From CAVVYA01 sp963752345 (GTDB taxonomy: Bacteria > Pseudomonadota > Alphaproteobacteria > SMXQ01), in NCBI GenBank assembly GCA_963752345.1, contig CAVVYA010000002.1, positions 1-64,000 of the forward strand: a stretch of 64,000 nt of DNA, read 5' to 3'. The first letter of the stretch is position 1; each line of letters opens with the position of its first letter. Of this stretch, positions 18,504 through 26,987 are shown piece after piece. The notes beneath the pieces are model-generated. The model saw nothing but the letters and a program-made list of their open reading frames with translations, was not told the DNA's origin and searched no databases. Position numbers and translations under genes: made by a program.

Positions 18504-19436
18504 ATGTCTCAGCCGTCCGAAGCGTCCCAAGCCAAGCCGCCCACTGAGCCGCGTCTTCATAAGGCCGAGCGGCCCGGCGCGCCCGATGTCATGGCATTCT
18601 TCGATGCGGCAACCTCGAGCGTCTCCTATCTGGTGATCGACCCGCAGAGCGAGCAGGCGGCGATCATCGATCCGGTGCTCGATTTCGATCCGGCGGCGGC
18701 GCGCATCGGCGTCAGCGGCGCCGACCGCCTGGCCCGCGAAGCCGAGGATCGCGACCTGGCGATCGCGTGGGTGCTCGATACCCATATCCATGCGGACCAC
18801 GTCACGGCAGCGGGTTATCTCAAATTCCGCCTCGGCGGCCAGCTCGGTATCGGCGCCGAGGTCGGCCAGGTGCAGACGACGTTCGCCGAGATCTACAATG
18901 CCGGGACCGACTTCAAAACCGACGGCTCGCAATTCGATCATCTGTTCAAGGACGGCGAGCGTTTCAAGGTCGGCAATCTGCCGGCGGTCGCGCTTCATGC
19001 GCCGGGCCACACCGCGGACCATATGTGCTACGTGATCGGCGACGCGGTGTTCGTCGGCGATACCTTGATGATGCCGGACTACGGCACGGCGCGCGCGGAT
19101 TTTCCCGGCGCCGATCCCCATGTGCTCTATCACTCGATCCGCAAGATCTTCGAATTGCCGCCTGCCATGCGCCTGTTCGTGCTGCACGACTATGCGCCGA
19201 ACGGGCGCCCCTATGCATGGGAGACCACCGTGGGCGTCCAGGCGGCGGACAACGTGCAGGTGCGCGAGGGGATCGGCGAGGAGGAATTCGTCGCCGAGCG
19301 GACCCGGCGCGACAAGACCCTGACCCTGCCGCCGCTCATGCTGTCGGCGATTCAGATGAACATGCGCGCCGGTGCCCTGCCGCCGCCCGAATCGAACGGC
19401 CAGCGCTATCTCAAAATTCCCGTGGACCGCTTCTGA
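18504..19436 (+). CDS. MBL-fold persulfide dioxygenase-like hydrolase
   Basis: A 310-residue metallo-beta-lactamase-fold enzyme. The metal site is seen as LDTHIHADHVTAAGYL (HxHxDH), PGHTADHMCYVIGD and VFVGDTLMMPDYG, with a late His in RLFVLHDYAPNG. The sequence pattern is that of ETHE1/Blh-type proteins, which use one iron to oxidise glutathione persulfide to sulfite. Many annotated relatives are simply called MBL-fold hydrolases. The following gene (TusA-like) overlaps by one base and carries sulfane sulfur, supporting a persulfide role. Cytosolic. Divergent from the alpha/beta hydrolase. Confidence 0.8.
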   Translation: MSQPSEASQAKPPTEPRLHKAERPGAPDVMAFFDAATSSVSYLVIDPQSEQAAIIDPVLDFDPAAARIGVSGADRLAREAEDRDLAIAWVLDTHIHADHVTAAGYLKFRLGGQLGIGAEVGQVQTTFAEIYNAGTDFKTDGSQFDHLFKDGERFKVGNLPAVALHAPGHTADHMCYVIGDAVFVGDTLMMPDYGTARADFPGADPHVLYHSIRKIFELPPAMRLFVLHDYAPNGRPYAWETTVGVQAADNVQVREGIGEEEFVAERTRRDKTLTLPPLMLSAIQMNMRAGALPPPESNGQRYLKIPVDRF

Positions 19437-19684
19437 TGACAGCCGATATCACGCCGGCCAAATACCTCGACCTCAAGGGGCTGAAGTGCCCGCTGCCGGT
19501 GCTGCGCGCCAACAAGGCGTTGCGCGGGCTGGAAAGCGGCGCGGTGCTCGAGGTCGCGGCCACCGATCCGGCGTCGGCCAAGGATTTCGAAACCTATTGC
19601 CAGACGGCCGGCCACGTTCTGCTGGCGCGCGAGGAAACGGACGGCGTTTTCACCTTCCGCATCCAAAAGGGTGCCGAAGGATAA
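19436..19684 (+). CDS. tusA: TusA-family sulfurtransferase
   Basis: An 82-residue SirA/TusA-like protein. The CPxP motif is in LDLKGLKCPLPVLRANKALR, whose Cys carries the persulfide; SGAVLEVAATDPASAKDFET and a short C-terminal strand follow, giving the usual two-layer fold. The start ATG overlaps the stop of the persulfide dioxygenase gene (TGATG). The pair suggests sulfur relay from or to low-molecular-weight persulfides. Whether it serves tRNA thiolation, as E. coli TusA does, cannot be said. Confidence 0.85.
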   Translation: MTADITPAKYLDLKGLKCPLPVLRANKALRGLESGAVLEVAATDPASAKDFETYCQTAGHVLLAREETDGVFTFRIQKGAEG

Positions 19685-19702
19685 AGTGGGGGACGGACCA
19701 TC

Positions 19703-20642
19703 ATGACCTCCGGCGCGACATTGCTTTACACGCACCGCGCGTGCCTCGACCATGATCCGAGTCCGGGCCATCCCGAATCGCCGGCGCGGCTCGCCGCCAT
19801 TCTCGCCGCGCTCGACGCGCCGGAATTCGCGCCGCTCATCCGCCGCGAGGCGCCGCGTGCCTCGCGCGCGCTGATCGAGCGCGTGCATCCGGCCGATTTC
19901 GTCGACCGCATATTCGCGTCCGTGCCGCAGTCGGACTATGCCGCGGTGGATGGCGACACGATCCTGTCGCCGGGCTCGGGCGAGGCGGCGCTGCGCGCGG
20001 CCGGCGCGCTGTGCGCGGCGGTCGATGCGGTGATGGCGGGCGAGGGGGCCAATGCCTTCTGCGCGGTGCGGCCGCCCGGCCACCACGCCGAGCCCGAGCG
20101 CGCCATGGGATTCTGCCTGTTCAACAATGTCGCCATCGGCGCGCTCCATGCCCGCGCGGTCCACGGCTGCGCGCGCGTCGCCGTGGTCGATTTCGACGTG
20201 CATCACGGCAACGGCACCCAGGCTGCGTTCGAGCGCGACCGCGACCTGTTCTTCGCCTCGACCCACCAGTCGCCGCTCTATCCCGGCACCGGCATGGCGA
20301 GCGAGCGCGGCGTCGGCAATATCGTCAACGTGCCGCTGCCGCCGCGCTCCGGCAGCGCCGAATTCCGGCGCGCCATGAGCGGCACCGTCCTGCCGGCGCT
20401 CAGCCGAGTTCCGGCCCGACTTCATCCTGATCTCGGCCGGCTTCGACGCCCATCACGAGGACCCGCTCGCCAACCTGGAATTCACCGAGGACGGATTTCG
20501 CCTGGGCGACCGAGGAGATCCTCGCCGTGGCGAGAGCCCATGCCAGGGCCGCGTCGTCTCGACGCTGGAAGGCGGCTACGACCTCGACGCGCTGGCCGCC
20601 AGCGCCGGCGCCCATGTGCGCGCGCTGATGGCGGCGGCCTGA
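19703..20642 (+). CDS. Histone deacetylase-like amidohydrolase, frameshifted
   Basis: A class II HDAC-family zinc amidohydrolase (acetylpolyamine amidohydrolase/HDAC-like). Recognisable: DHDPSPGHPESPARL, FCAVRPPGHHAEPERAMGFC with the catalytic His pair, VVDFDVHHGNGTQ with metal-binding Asp and His, and FFASTHQSPLYPGTG. After residue ~232 the frame breaks at about 20402, giving FRPDFILISAGFDAHHEDPL (third metal Asp). It breaks again near 20497 and 20543, after which VVSTLEGGYDLDALA runs to TGA 20640-20642. Without three single-base errors it is an ordinary ~310-residue protein. It commonly precedes xseB in alphaproteobacteria, as here. The physiological substrate is unknown. Confidence 0.83.
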
Positions 20643-20996
20643 GAGCTGGGCGGCAGCGCACGACCACGCCTCATGCGTTTAACCTTTCCCTTTCCTTGTC
20701 GTGCTCGGGCTCGCCCCGAGCACCCATTCCGCAGCTGTCCGCGGGCGACTTCGGCGGTATGGATCCTCGGGTCGAGCCCGAGGACGACAATGGAGCAGGT
20801 TCACGGCCTTGCCCCGAGCACCCATTCCGCAAGTGTTTCTCGGTGCGGAGGTCAGCGGCGAGGGTCCTCGGGTCGAGCCCGAGCACGACAATGGAGGGAG
20901 GTTCGCGGTCTTGCTCTGGCCGGGGCCAGCGCTTAGACTGCGCGCCCAATCAAGGATTTGCCATGGCCCAGACGACACCATCCGCCGCCGCCGACG
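20643..20996. repeat. Two gene-free inverted pairs of a palindromic repeat (REPIN-like)
   Basis: This gap between the deacetylase gene and xseB is mostly repeat. Pair 1: arm 20693-20734 (CCTTGTCGTGCTCGGGCTCG then CCCCGAGCACCCATTCCGCA) and the inverted arm 20752-20795 (ATGGATCCTCGGGTCGAGCC then CGAGGACGACAATGGAG), 17 bases apart. Pair 2: a truncated arm 20808-20832 (GCCCCGAGCACCCATTCCGC) and the inverted arm 20853-20897 (GGGTCCTCGGGTCGAGCCCG onward). Each arm is itself a palindrome, CTCGGG(n)CCCGAG. The same arm sequence flanks the GIY-YIG gene at 17170-17573. No gene is present; 20898-20996 is short upstream sequence of xseB. Confidence 0.75.
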
Positions 20997-21233
20997 ATGC
21001 CCGCTGACATCGCCCAGCTTTCGTTCGAGGACGCGCTCGGCGAACTCGAAAAGATCGTCGGCGATCTCGAGCGCGGCAAGGTCAAGCTCGACGACGCGAT
21101 CGCCGCCTACACGCGGGGTGCCCAACTTAAGGCACATTGCGAGCGCAAGCTCGCCGATGCGAAGGCGAAGGTGGAGAAGATCGTGCTGCGTCCCGACGGC
21201 AGCGTCGCCGCCGAGAATGCTGCGATCGAGTAG
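20997..21233 (+). CDS. xseB: Exodeoxyribonuclease VII small subunit
   Basis: 78 residues, nearly all helical, with the XseB pattern LSFEDALGELEKIVGDLERG, KVKLDDAIAAYTRGAQLKAH and CERKLADAKAKVEKIV. It binds XseA to form ExoVII, which degrades single-stranded DNA. ATG 20997 is the simplest start; the upstream ATG 20963 (MAQTTPSAAADDA) would join in frame if one base were missing near 20995, and relatives do have such an extension. It begins the xseB-ispA-dxs isoprenoid cluster conserved in alphaproteobacteria; xseA is not in the window. Confidence 0.92.
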   Translation: MPADIAQLSFEDALGELEKIVGDLERGKVKLDDAIAAYTRGAQLKAHCERKLADAKAKVEKIVLRPDGSVAAENAAIE

Positions 21234-21283
21234 CGATCACGCCGCTCTCCGCGCCAACCCCGACTGACCCGACAGGCCGCAGC

Positions 21284-22189
21284 TTGAACGACATTTCCGC
21301 CGCCTTGGCAGACTCCGCACGCACGGTCGACGCGGTGCTGGCCGAGCTCCTGCCGCAGCCCTCCGGCCGCGGCGAGGACGCGTTGTTCGAGGCCATGCGC
21401 TATGCCGTCATGGGCGGCGGCAAACGTTTCCGTCCGACCCTGACGCTGGCCTGCGCCCGCCTGTTCGACGTACCGGAGAGCTACGCGCTCCGTGCCGCAG
21501 CAGCGATCGAACTGGTGCATTGCTATTCGCTGGTGCACGACGACCTGCCGGCCATGGACGACGACGATCTGCGGCGCGGCCAGCCGTCGTGCCATGTCAA
21601 ATTCGGCGAGGCGACCGCGATCCTTGCGGGTGACGCGCTGATGACCCTCGCCTTCGAAGCGCTGGCGGCACCCGAGACCCATCCCGACGCCGCGCTGCGC
21701 TGCGCCCTGATCACCGGGCTCGCCCATGCCGCCGGTGCCCGTGGCATGGTGGCCGGCCAGATGGTCGACCTCGCCGCCGAAGGCAAGACCCAAGGCCCGC
21801 GCGCGCTCGATGCCGAGGGCATCGCCCGGATGGAGGGGCTGAAGACCGGCGGCCTGATCGCCTTCGCTTGCGAGGCCGCGGCCATTCTCGGCCGCGCGCC
21901 GGATGCGGCGCGCCACGCCCTGGCGGGCTATGCCCGCGCCCTCGGGCTGGCCTATCAGGTGGTCGACGACCTGCTCGACGCCGAAGGCGAGGCGGGCTTG
22001 ATCGGCAAGACCGCCGGCAAGGATGCCAGGGCGGGAAAGGCCACTTTTGTCGCCGTTCTCGGCCCCGAGAGCGCCCGGCAGGAGGCCGCGAAACTGGTCG
22101 CCGAAGCGGGCCGCAACCTTGATTTCTTCGGTAAAAAGGCCGACTTTCTCAGAAACATGACGCGCTTCGTCATCGAGCGCCACAGGTAA
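21284..22189 (+). CDS. ispA: Farnesyl/geranyl diphosphate synthase
   Basis: A 301-residue trans-prenyltransferase. First aspartate-rich motif: VHDDLPAMDDDDLRRGQPSC (DDxxxxD type with the extra two residues of bacterial FPP synthases). Second motif: YQVVDDLLDAEG, followed by IGKTAGKDARAGKATFV. YAVMGGGKRFRPTLTLAC is the conserved IPP-binding region. The start is uncertain: TTG 21284 is preferred because family similarity begins there and no ATG or GTG is suitably placed after the xseB stop. It condenses IPP with DMAPP/GPP, in the cytosol. It is five bases from dxs, so isoprenoid synthesis genes are coupled. Confidence 0.9.
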   Translation: MNDISAALADSARTVDAVLAELLPQPSGRGEDALFEAMRYAVMGGGKRFRPTLTLACARLFDVPESYALRAAAAIELVHCYSLVHDDLPAMDDDDLRRGQPSCHVKFGEATAILAGDALMTLAFEALAAPETHPDAALRCALITGLAHAAGARGMVAGQMVDLAAEGKTQGPRALDAEGIARMEGLKTGGLIAFACEAAAILGRAPDAARHALAGYARALGLAYQVVDDLLDAEGEAGLIGKTAGKDARAGKATFVAVLGPESARQEAAKLVAEAGRNLDFFGKKADFLRNMTRFVIERHR

Positions 22190-22193
22190 GGCC

Positions 22194-24149
22194 TTGGATA
22201 ACAACGTAAATAGCAAGACGCCCCTGCTCGACCTGGTCAAGGAGCCGCGCGATCTCCGTCATTTGGCGGAGAAGGACCTGCGCCAAGTCGCCGACGAACT
22301 GCGGGCCGAGACCATCGAAGCCGTGTCGCTCACCGGCGGCCATCTCGGCGCGGGCTTAGGCGTGGTCGAGCTCACGGTGGCGCTGCACTATGTCTTCAAC
22401 ACGCCGGAGGACCGGCTGATCTGGGATGTCGGCCATCAGGCCTACCCGCACAAGATCCTGACCGGCCGGCGCGACCGCATCCGCACCCTGCGCCAGGGCG
22501 GCGGGCTGTCCGGCTTCACCCGGCGCGCCGAAAGCATCTACGACCCGTTCGGCGCCGCCCATTCCTCGACCTCGATTTCGGCGGCCCTCGGCATGGCGGT
22601 GGCGCGCGATCTCAAGGGCGAGAGCCGCAACGTCATCGCCGTGATCGGCGACGGCGCGATGAGCGCCGGCATGGCCTACGAGGCGCTCAACAACGCGGGT
22701 TCGATGGACGCGCGGCTCATCGTCATCCTCAACGACAACGACATGTCGATCGCGCCGCCGGTCGGCGCCATGAGCGCCTATCTCTCGCGCCTGATCTCGT
22801 CGAAGTCCTACCGCTCGCTGCGCCACGTGGCCAAGGTGGTGTCCGATAAATTTCCGCGTCCGCTGCAAAAAGCCGCCCAGCGCGCCGAGGAATATGCGCG
22901 CGGCCTGGTCACCGGCGGCACGCTGTTCGAGGAATTCGGCTTCTACTACGTCGGGCCGATCGACGGGCACAATCTCGACCATCTGCTGCCCGTGCTGAAG
23001 AACGTGCGCGATTCGAAAGAGAAGGGCCCGGTGCTGGTCCATGTGGTCACCCACAAGGGCTACGGCTATGCGCCGGCGGAAGCGGCCGAGGAAAAGTATC
23101 ATGGTGTCGGGCGCTTCGACGTGGTCACCGGCGAGCAGGCCAAGGTCAAGGCGGTGGCGCCGACCTACACCAAGGTGTTCGCCGACAGCCTGATCGCCGA
23201 GGCCGAGCGCGACGACCGCATCGTGGCGCTGACCGCGGCCATGCCGTCGGGCACCGGCATCGACGCCTTCGCCAAGCGCTTCCCCGATCGCGCCTTCGAC
23301 GTCGGCATCGCCGAGCAGCATGGCGTGACCTTCGCCGCCGGGCTCGCCGCCGAAGGCTTCAAGCCGTTCGCCGCGATCTATTCCACCTTCCTGCAGCGCG
23401 CCTACGACCAGGTGGTGCACGACGTCGCGATCCAGAGCCTGCCGGTGCGCTTCGCGCTCGACCGCGCCGGGCTGGTCGGCGCCGACGGCGCGACCCACGC
23501 GGGCTCGTTCGATCTCGCCTATCTCGGCTGCCTGCCGGGCTTCGTCATCATGGCCGCGGCCGACGAGGCCGAGCTCGTTCACATGGTGGCGACCGCCGCC
23601 GCGATCGACGATCGGCCGTCCGCGTTGCGCTATCCGCGCGGCGAGGGCTTCGGCTTGCCCATGCCGGCGCGCGGCGAGGTGCTGCCGATCGGCAAGGGCC
23701 GCGTGCTGCGCGAAGGCACCTCGGTCGCCATCCTCAGCCTCGGCGCGCGCCTGCACGAGGCAATGGCGGCGGCGGACGCGCTCGCCGGCTTCGGCCTGTC
23801 GACCACCGTGGCCGACGCGCGCTTCGCCAAGCCGCTCGACGCGGACCTCGTGCGCCGCCTGGCGCGCGACCACGAAGTGCTGATCACCATCGAGGAAGGC
23901 GCGATCGGCGGCTTCGCCGCCCAGGTGCTGCAGTTCCTCGCCGGCGAAGGCCTGCTCGACGGCGGTCTCAAGATCCGGCCGATGACTTTGCCCGACCGCT
24001 TCATCGATCACGATTCGCCGGCCAAGCAATATGCCGAAGCCGGACTCGACGCGCGCAGCATCGTCGCCACCGCGATGACGGCCTTGGGGCGCAACGCGAC
24101 CTACAGCGAGCAGGACCTCGCCGCCTCGCTCGCCCGCAAGCGGACTTGA
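22194..24149 (+). CDS. dxs: 1-deoxy-D-xylulose-5-phosphate synthase
   Basis: A 651-residue thiamine-diphosphate enzyme, first step of the MEP pathway (pyruvate + glyceraldehyde-3-phosphate). The TPP/Mg motif is VIGDGAMSAGMAYEALNNAG; WDVGHQAYPHKILTGRRD and GAAHSSTSISAALGMAVARD are Dxs-specific. The transketolase pyrimidine domain begins near residue 320 with AMPSGTGIDAFAKRFPDRAF then IAEQHGVTFAAG (catalytic Glu). The C-terminal domain holds the DRPSALRYPRGEG region. The start is TTG 22194, giving MDNNVNSKTPLLD. Full length, intact. Confidence 0.96.
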   Translation: MDNNVNSKTPLLDLVKEPRDLRHLAEKDLRQVADELRAETIEAVSLTGGHLGAGLGVVELTVALHYVFNTPEDRLIWDVGHQAYPHKILTGRRDRIRTLRQGGGLSGFTRRAESIYDPFGAAHSSTSISAALGMAVARDLKGESRNVIAVIGDGAMSAGMAYEALNNAGSMDARLIVILNDNDMSIAPPVGAMSAYLSRLISSKSYRSLRHVAKVVSDKFPRPLQKAAQRAEEYARGLVTGGTLFEEFGFYYVGPIDGHNLDHLLPVLKNVRDSKEKGPVLVHVVTHKGYGYAPAEAAEEKYHGVGRFDVVTGEQAKVKAVAPTYTKVFADSLIAEAERDDRIVALTAAMPSGTGIDAFAKRFPDRAFDVGIAEQHGVTFAAGLAAEGFKPFAAIYSTFLQRAYDQVVHDVAIQSLPVRFALDRAGLVGADGATHAGSFDLAYLGCLPGFVIMAAADEAELVHMVATAAAIDDRPSALRYPRGEGFGLPMPARGEVLPIGKGRVLREGTSVAILSLGARLHEAMAAADALAGFGLSTTVADARFAKPLDADLVRRLARDHEVLITIEEGAIGGFAAQVLQFLAGEGLLDGGLKIRPMTLPDRFIDHDSPAKQYAEAGLDARSIVATAMTALGRNATYSEQDLAASLARKRT

Positions 24150-24689
24150 TTTTCAGCGGCCAGTCGGCCATCATCAGGCAGTTGTTCCGTTGGAGACAAT
24201 TCAGTCCGCCTCGCTCCTCTCCCGCGAAACTGATAAAGACTGGTGTTCACGTTCATGGCCCGATGCCTAGCCGGAAGAGGGGCAGGCGTCTGTTACGAGT
24301 TTTCGGGACCAGACTTCGTGCTGGGTATGCGTCAAGCAAAGACGGTAGAGCACTTGAGTAGCTTCGATCACAAACAGCAATATGATCCTGCTCCAATCGA
24401 GCGCGATTGGTTGAAGGGCGAACGCAATTCGCAAAGGTATCCGATGCTCGGCATACAAGAGACCGGTGATCTTCTGTTTTCCAGCAACACGTCAATTGCA
24501 GTGTCAGTACGGGTACGAGATATGGGGATTTTTTTCGCCGAGGCACGAGCTATTCGAATTATAACAAGTGACATGGTCGCTAAGCCGGGCCACGACAATA
24601 GAATGAAATGGCGCACCGATCTCAGCCCGAAGCGCCTCCAACAAAATCGTCGTTCCGAATCCGCCGTTTGCGGCGATAGTCGCCGGCTC
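24150..24689. other. 540-base AT-richer stretch without a recognisable gene
   Basis: Between dxs and the MATE gene the base composition is visibly lower in GC than everything around it (for example 24460-24600). The open frames on either strand (24243 onward, or 24546-24253 on minus) have no family resemblance and odd composition. A segment near 24578-24600 (AAGCCGGGCCACGACAATAG) faintly recalls the palindromic repeat arm of 20881-20895. I see no tRNA, terminator or IS end. In related genomes tlyA often follows dxs closely, so this region and the MATE gene may be an insertion. Confidence 0.5.
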
Positions 24690-26187
24690 ATGACACCGGA
24701 TACCACATCAAAACGGAGACGAACGTCGAGCGGGACTCGACCGAGCGCGCTGGCGCGCAGGCTGCGCGGAGCGAGCGGACACCGCGCCGCGTCGCGCTCT
24801 GGCGGCGGCTCGCGCCGTGGCGCGCCGAGGCCAAGGCGACGCTCGCGCTCGGCATTCCGCTGGCGCTCAGCCAGCTCGCCCAGATCGCGATCCAGACCAC
24901 TGAGGTGGTCATGCTGGGCTGGCTCAGCTCCCGAGGCGCTGGCGGCCGGCGGGCTGGCCGCCAACGTCTTCTTTATTCAATTCCTGCTCGGCCTCGGCGT
25001 GGTCACCGCCGTGTCGCCGATCATCGCGCAGATTCTCGGCCGTCCGGGACGGCGCGGCAAGGTGCGCGACGTGCGCCGGGTGGTGCGCCAGGGTTTCTGG
25101 GTGGCGTCGGCGCTCGGCGTGCCGTTCATGATCGTCAGCTGGCAGGTGCGGCCGATCGTGATCTTCTTCGGTCAGGATCCCGATCTGGCTGTCATGGCGG
25201 AAGCTTATATGCATGCGCTGCTGTGGGCGTTTCTGCCGGCGCTGTGGTTCGTCGTGCTGCGCTGTTTCGTGTCCGCCTTCGGCCGGACGCGCGCGGTGCT
25301 GACGGTCACGCTGTGGGGTGTCGCCTTCAATGCGGTCTGCGGCTACGCCCTGATCTTCGGCCACTTCGGCATGCCGGCGCTGGGCATGTTGGGCGCCGGC
25401 ATCAGCGCGGCGCTCACTCATGGCAGCATGGCGGGATTGCTGCTGGCCCATGTGCTGACCGACCGGCAATTCCGGCGCTACCAACTGCTCGGCCGATTGT
25501 GGCGGCCGGACTGGTCGCGGTTCTTCGAGATTTTCCGCATCGGCTTGCCGATCGGCGGGATGTGGGTGCTGGAAGGCGGCGTGTTCGCCGCGGCGCTCTT
25601 CCTCATGGGGCTGATCGGCACGGTCGAGATCGCCGCGCATCAGATCGCGCTGCAATGCGCCGCCATCGCCTTCATGGTGCCGCTCGGCATCTCCCAGGCG
25701 GCGACGGTGCGCGTCGGGCTCGCCGCCGGCGCCGGCAGCGTGCCGCAGATCCGCCGCGCCGGCTGGACGGCCATCGTGCATCGGCACCAGCTTCATGGGC
25801 TTGACCTGCCTGTTGTTCCTGTTCGCCGGGACCGTCCTGGTCAAAGCGCTTCCTCGATCCCGCCGATCCGGCGACCGCGCCGGTTGCCGCGCTGGCGACT
25901 CGGCTTCTGGTCGTCGCCGGCATCTTCCAATTGTTCGACGGCGCACAATCGGTCGCCGCCGGCGCGCTGCGCGGGCTGAAGGACACCCGCCTGCCTCTGG
26001 TGATCGCACTGCTCGGCTATTGGCTCGTCGCTTTTCCGCTCGCCGTCGCCCTCGGCTTCGGCTTTGATGGCGGGCGGTCGGCATCTGGATCGGCCTGGCG
26101 AGTGGGCTCGCGGTCGCCGCCGTGCTGCTGAACCTGCGGTTCTATTGGCTGTCGCGGCGGCCGCTTCCGAAACGTGCGATGGGATGA
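24690..26187 (+). CDS. MATE-family multidrug/sodium antiporter, multiply frameshifted
   Basis: Inner-membrane antiporter with ~12 helices in two halves. Native sequence can be followed through several frames: ATLALGIPLALSQLAQIAIQ then TTEVVMLGWLSS, then LAAGGLAANVFFIQFLLGLG, then the long intact middle (IAQILGRPGRRGKVRDVRRV to PLGISQAATVRVGLAAGAGS), then FMGLTCLLFLFAGTVLVKA, DGAQSVAAGALRGLKDTRLP and a last helix ending RRPLPKRAMG at 26187. Frame changes occur near 24710, 24930, 25777, 25848 and 26073. The likely start is ATG 24690. MATE proteins export cationic drugs with Na+ or H+. Five independent one-base shifts in one gene with otherwise conserved residues suggest sequence error, though a true pseudogene cannot be excluded. 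Confidence 0.75.
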
Positions 26188-26197
26188 GCGAATAGCC

Positions 26198-26966
26198 GTG
26201 GCGCAGAGAAGAGCCGGCAAGAAGCAGCGCCTCGACCAACTGCTGGTCGAGCGCGGACTGGCGGAGAGCCGGGCCAAGGCCCAGGCGCTGATCCTCGCCG
26301 GCAAGGTGTTTTCCGGCGAGCGGCGGCTCGACAAGGCGGGGGCGGCATTCGCGCCCGATACCGCCCTCGAGGTGCGCGGCGCGCCCCATCCCTGGGTCTC
26401 GCGCGGCGCGCTCAAGCTGGTGCAGGGGCTCGATCATTTCGCCCTCGACGTGGCCGGCAAGGTGGCGCTCGACGTCGGGCTCGTCGACCGGCGGCTTCAC
26501 CGAAGTTCTGCTGGCGCGCGGTGCGGCGAAGGTCTATGCCGTGGATGTCGGCCGCGGCCAGCTCGCCTGGACACTGCGCAACGATCCGCGAGTCGTGGTC
26601 ATGGAAGGCGTCAATGCCCGCCATCTCACGCCAGCCGATGTGCAGGAGGCGCCGCGGCTCATCGTCTGCGATGCGAGCTTCATCGGGCTGCAGACCGTGC
26701 TGCCGGCGGCTCTCGGCTTGGCCGCGCCGGACGCGGTGCTGGTGGCCCTGATCAAGCCGCAGTTCGAGGTCGGCAAGGGGCGCGTGGGGAAGGGCGGCAT
26801 CGTGCGCGATCCGGCGTTGCACGCCGAGGTCTGCGAGCGGATCGAACAGTGGCTCGGCGGTGTCATGGGGTGGCGCGTGCTGGGCATCACCGACAGTCCG
26901 ATCACGGGCCAGGACGGCAACAAGGAATTCCTCATCGCGGCGACGCGGGGAGCCGGAGACAAATGA
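26198..26966 (+). CDS. tlyA: TlyA-family rRNA 2'-O-methyltransferase/hemolysin-like, frameshifted
   Basis: Start GTG 26198 gives an S4 RNA-binding domain (KKQRLDQLLVERGLAESRAK and QALILAGKVFSGERR). After a linker (PHPWVSRGALKLVQGLDHFA) comes an FtsJ-like Rossmann methyltransferase. The frame changes near 26478 inside the SAM-binding loop: VALDVG is followed in the next frame by SSTGGFTEVLLARGAAKVYA, as in all TlyA proteins. Then DPRVVVMEGVNARHL, LIVCDASFIGLQTVLPAAL and ALIKPQFEVGKG complete the family pattern. TlyA methylates 16S and/or 23S rRNA cytidines and underlies capreomycin sensitivity in mycobacteria. The gene is strongly conserved, so the frameshift is almost certainly an artefact. 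Confidence 0.88.
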
Positions 26967-26987
26967 CTGAGACGGAGATCAGACAGC

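Noticed and set aside
22356..24029. A 557-codon minus-strand open frame opposite dxs
   Set aside because: Antisense shadow of dxs; no ribosome site or family similarity.
24243..24690. N-terminal extension of the MATE protein reaching back to 24243
   Set aside because: No transporter-like sequence; the region is AT-richer and the true N-terminus starts near 24690.
24150..24690. A tRNA or other structured RNA that could have served as an insertion site
   Set aside because: No cloverleaf with a T-loop GTTCRANTC and matching acceptor stem could be found by eye.
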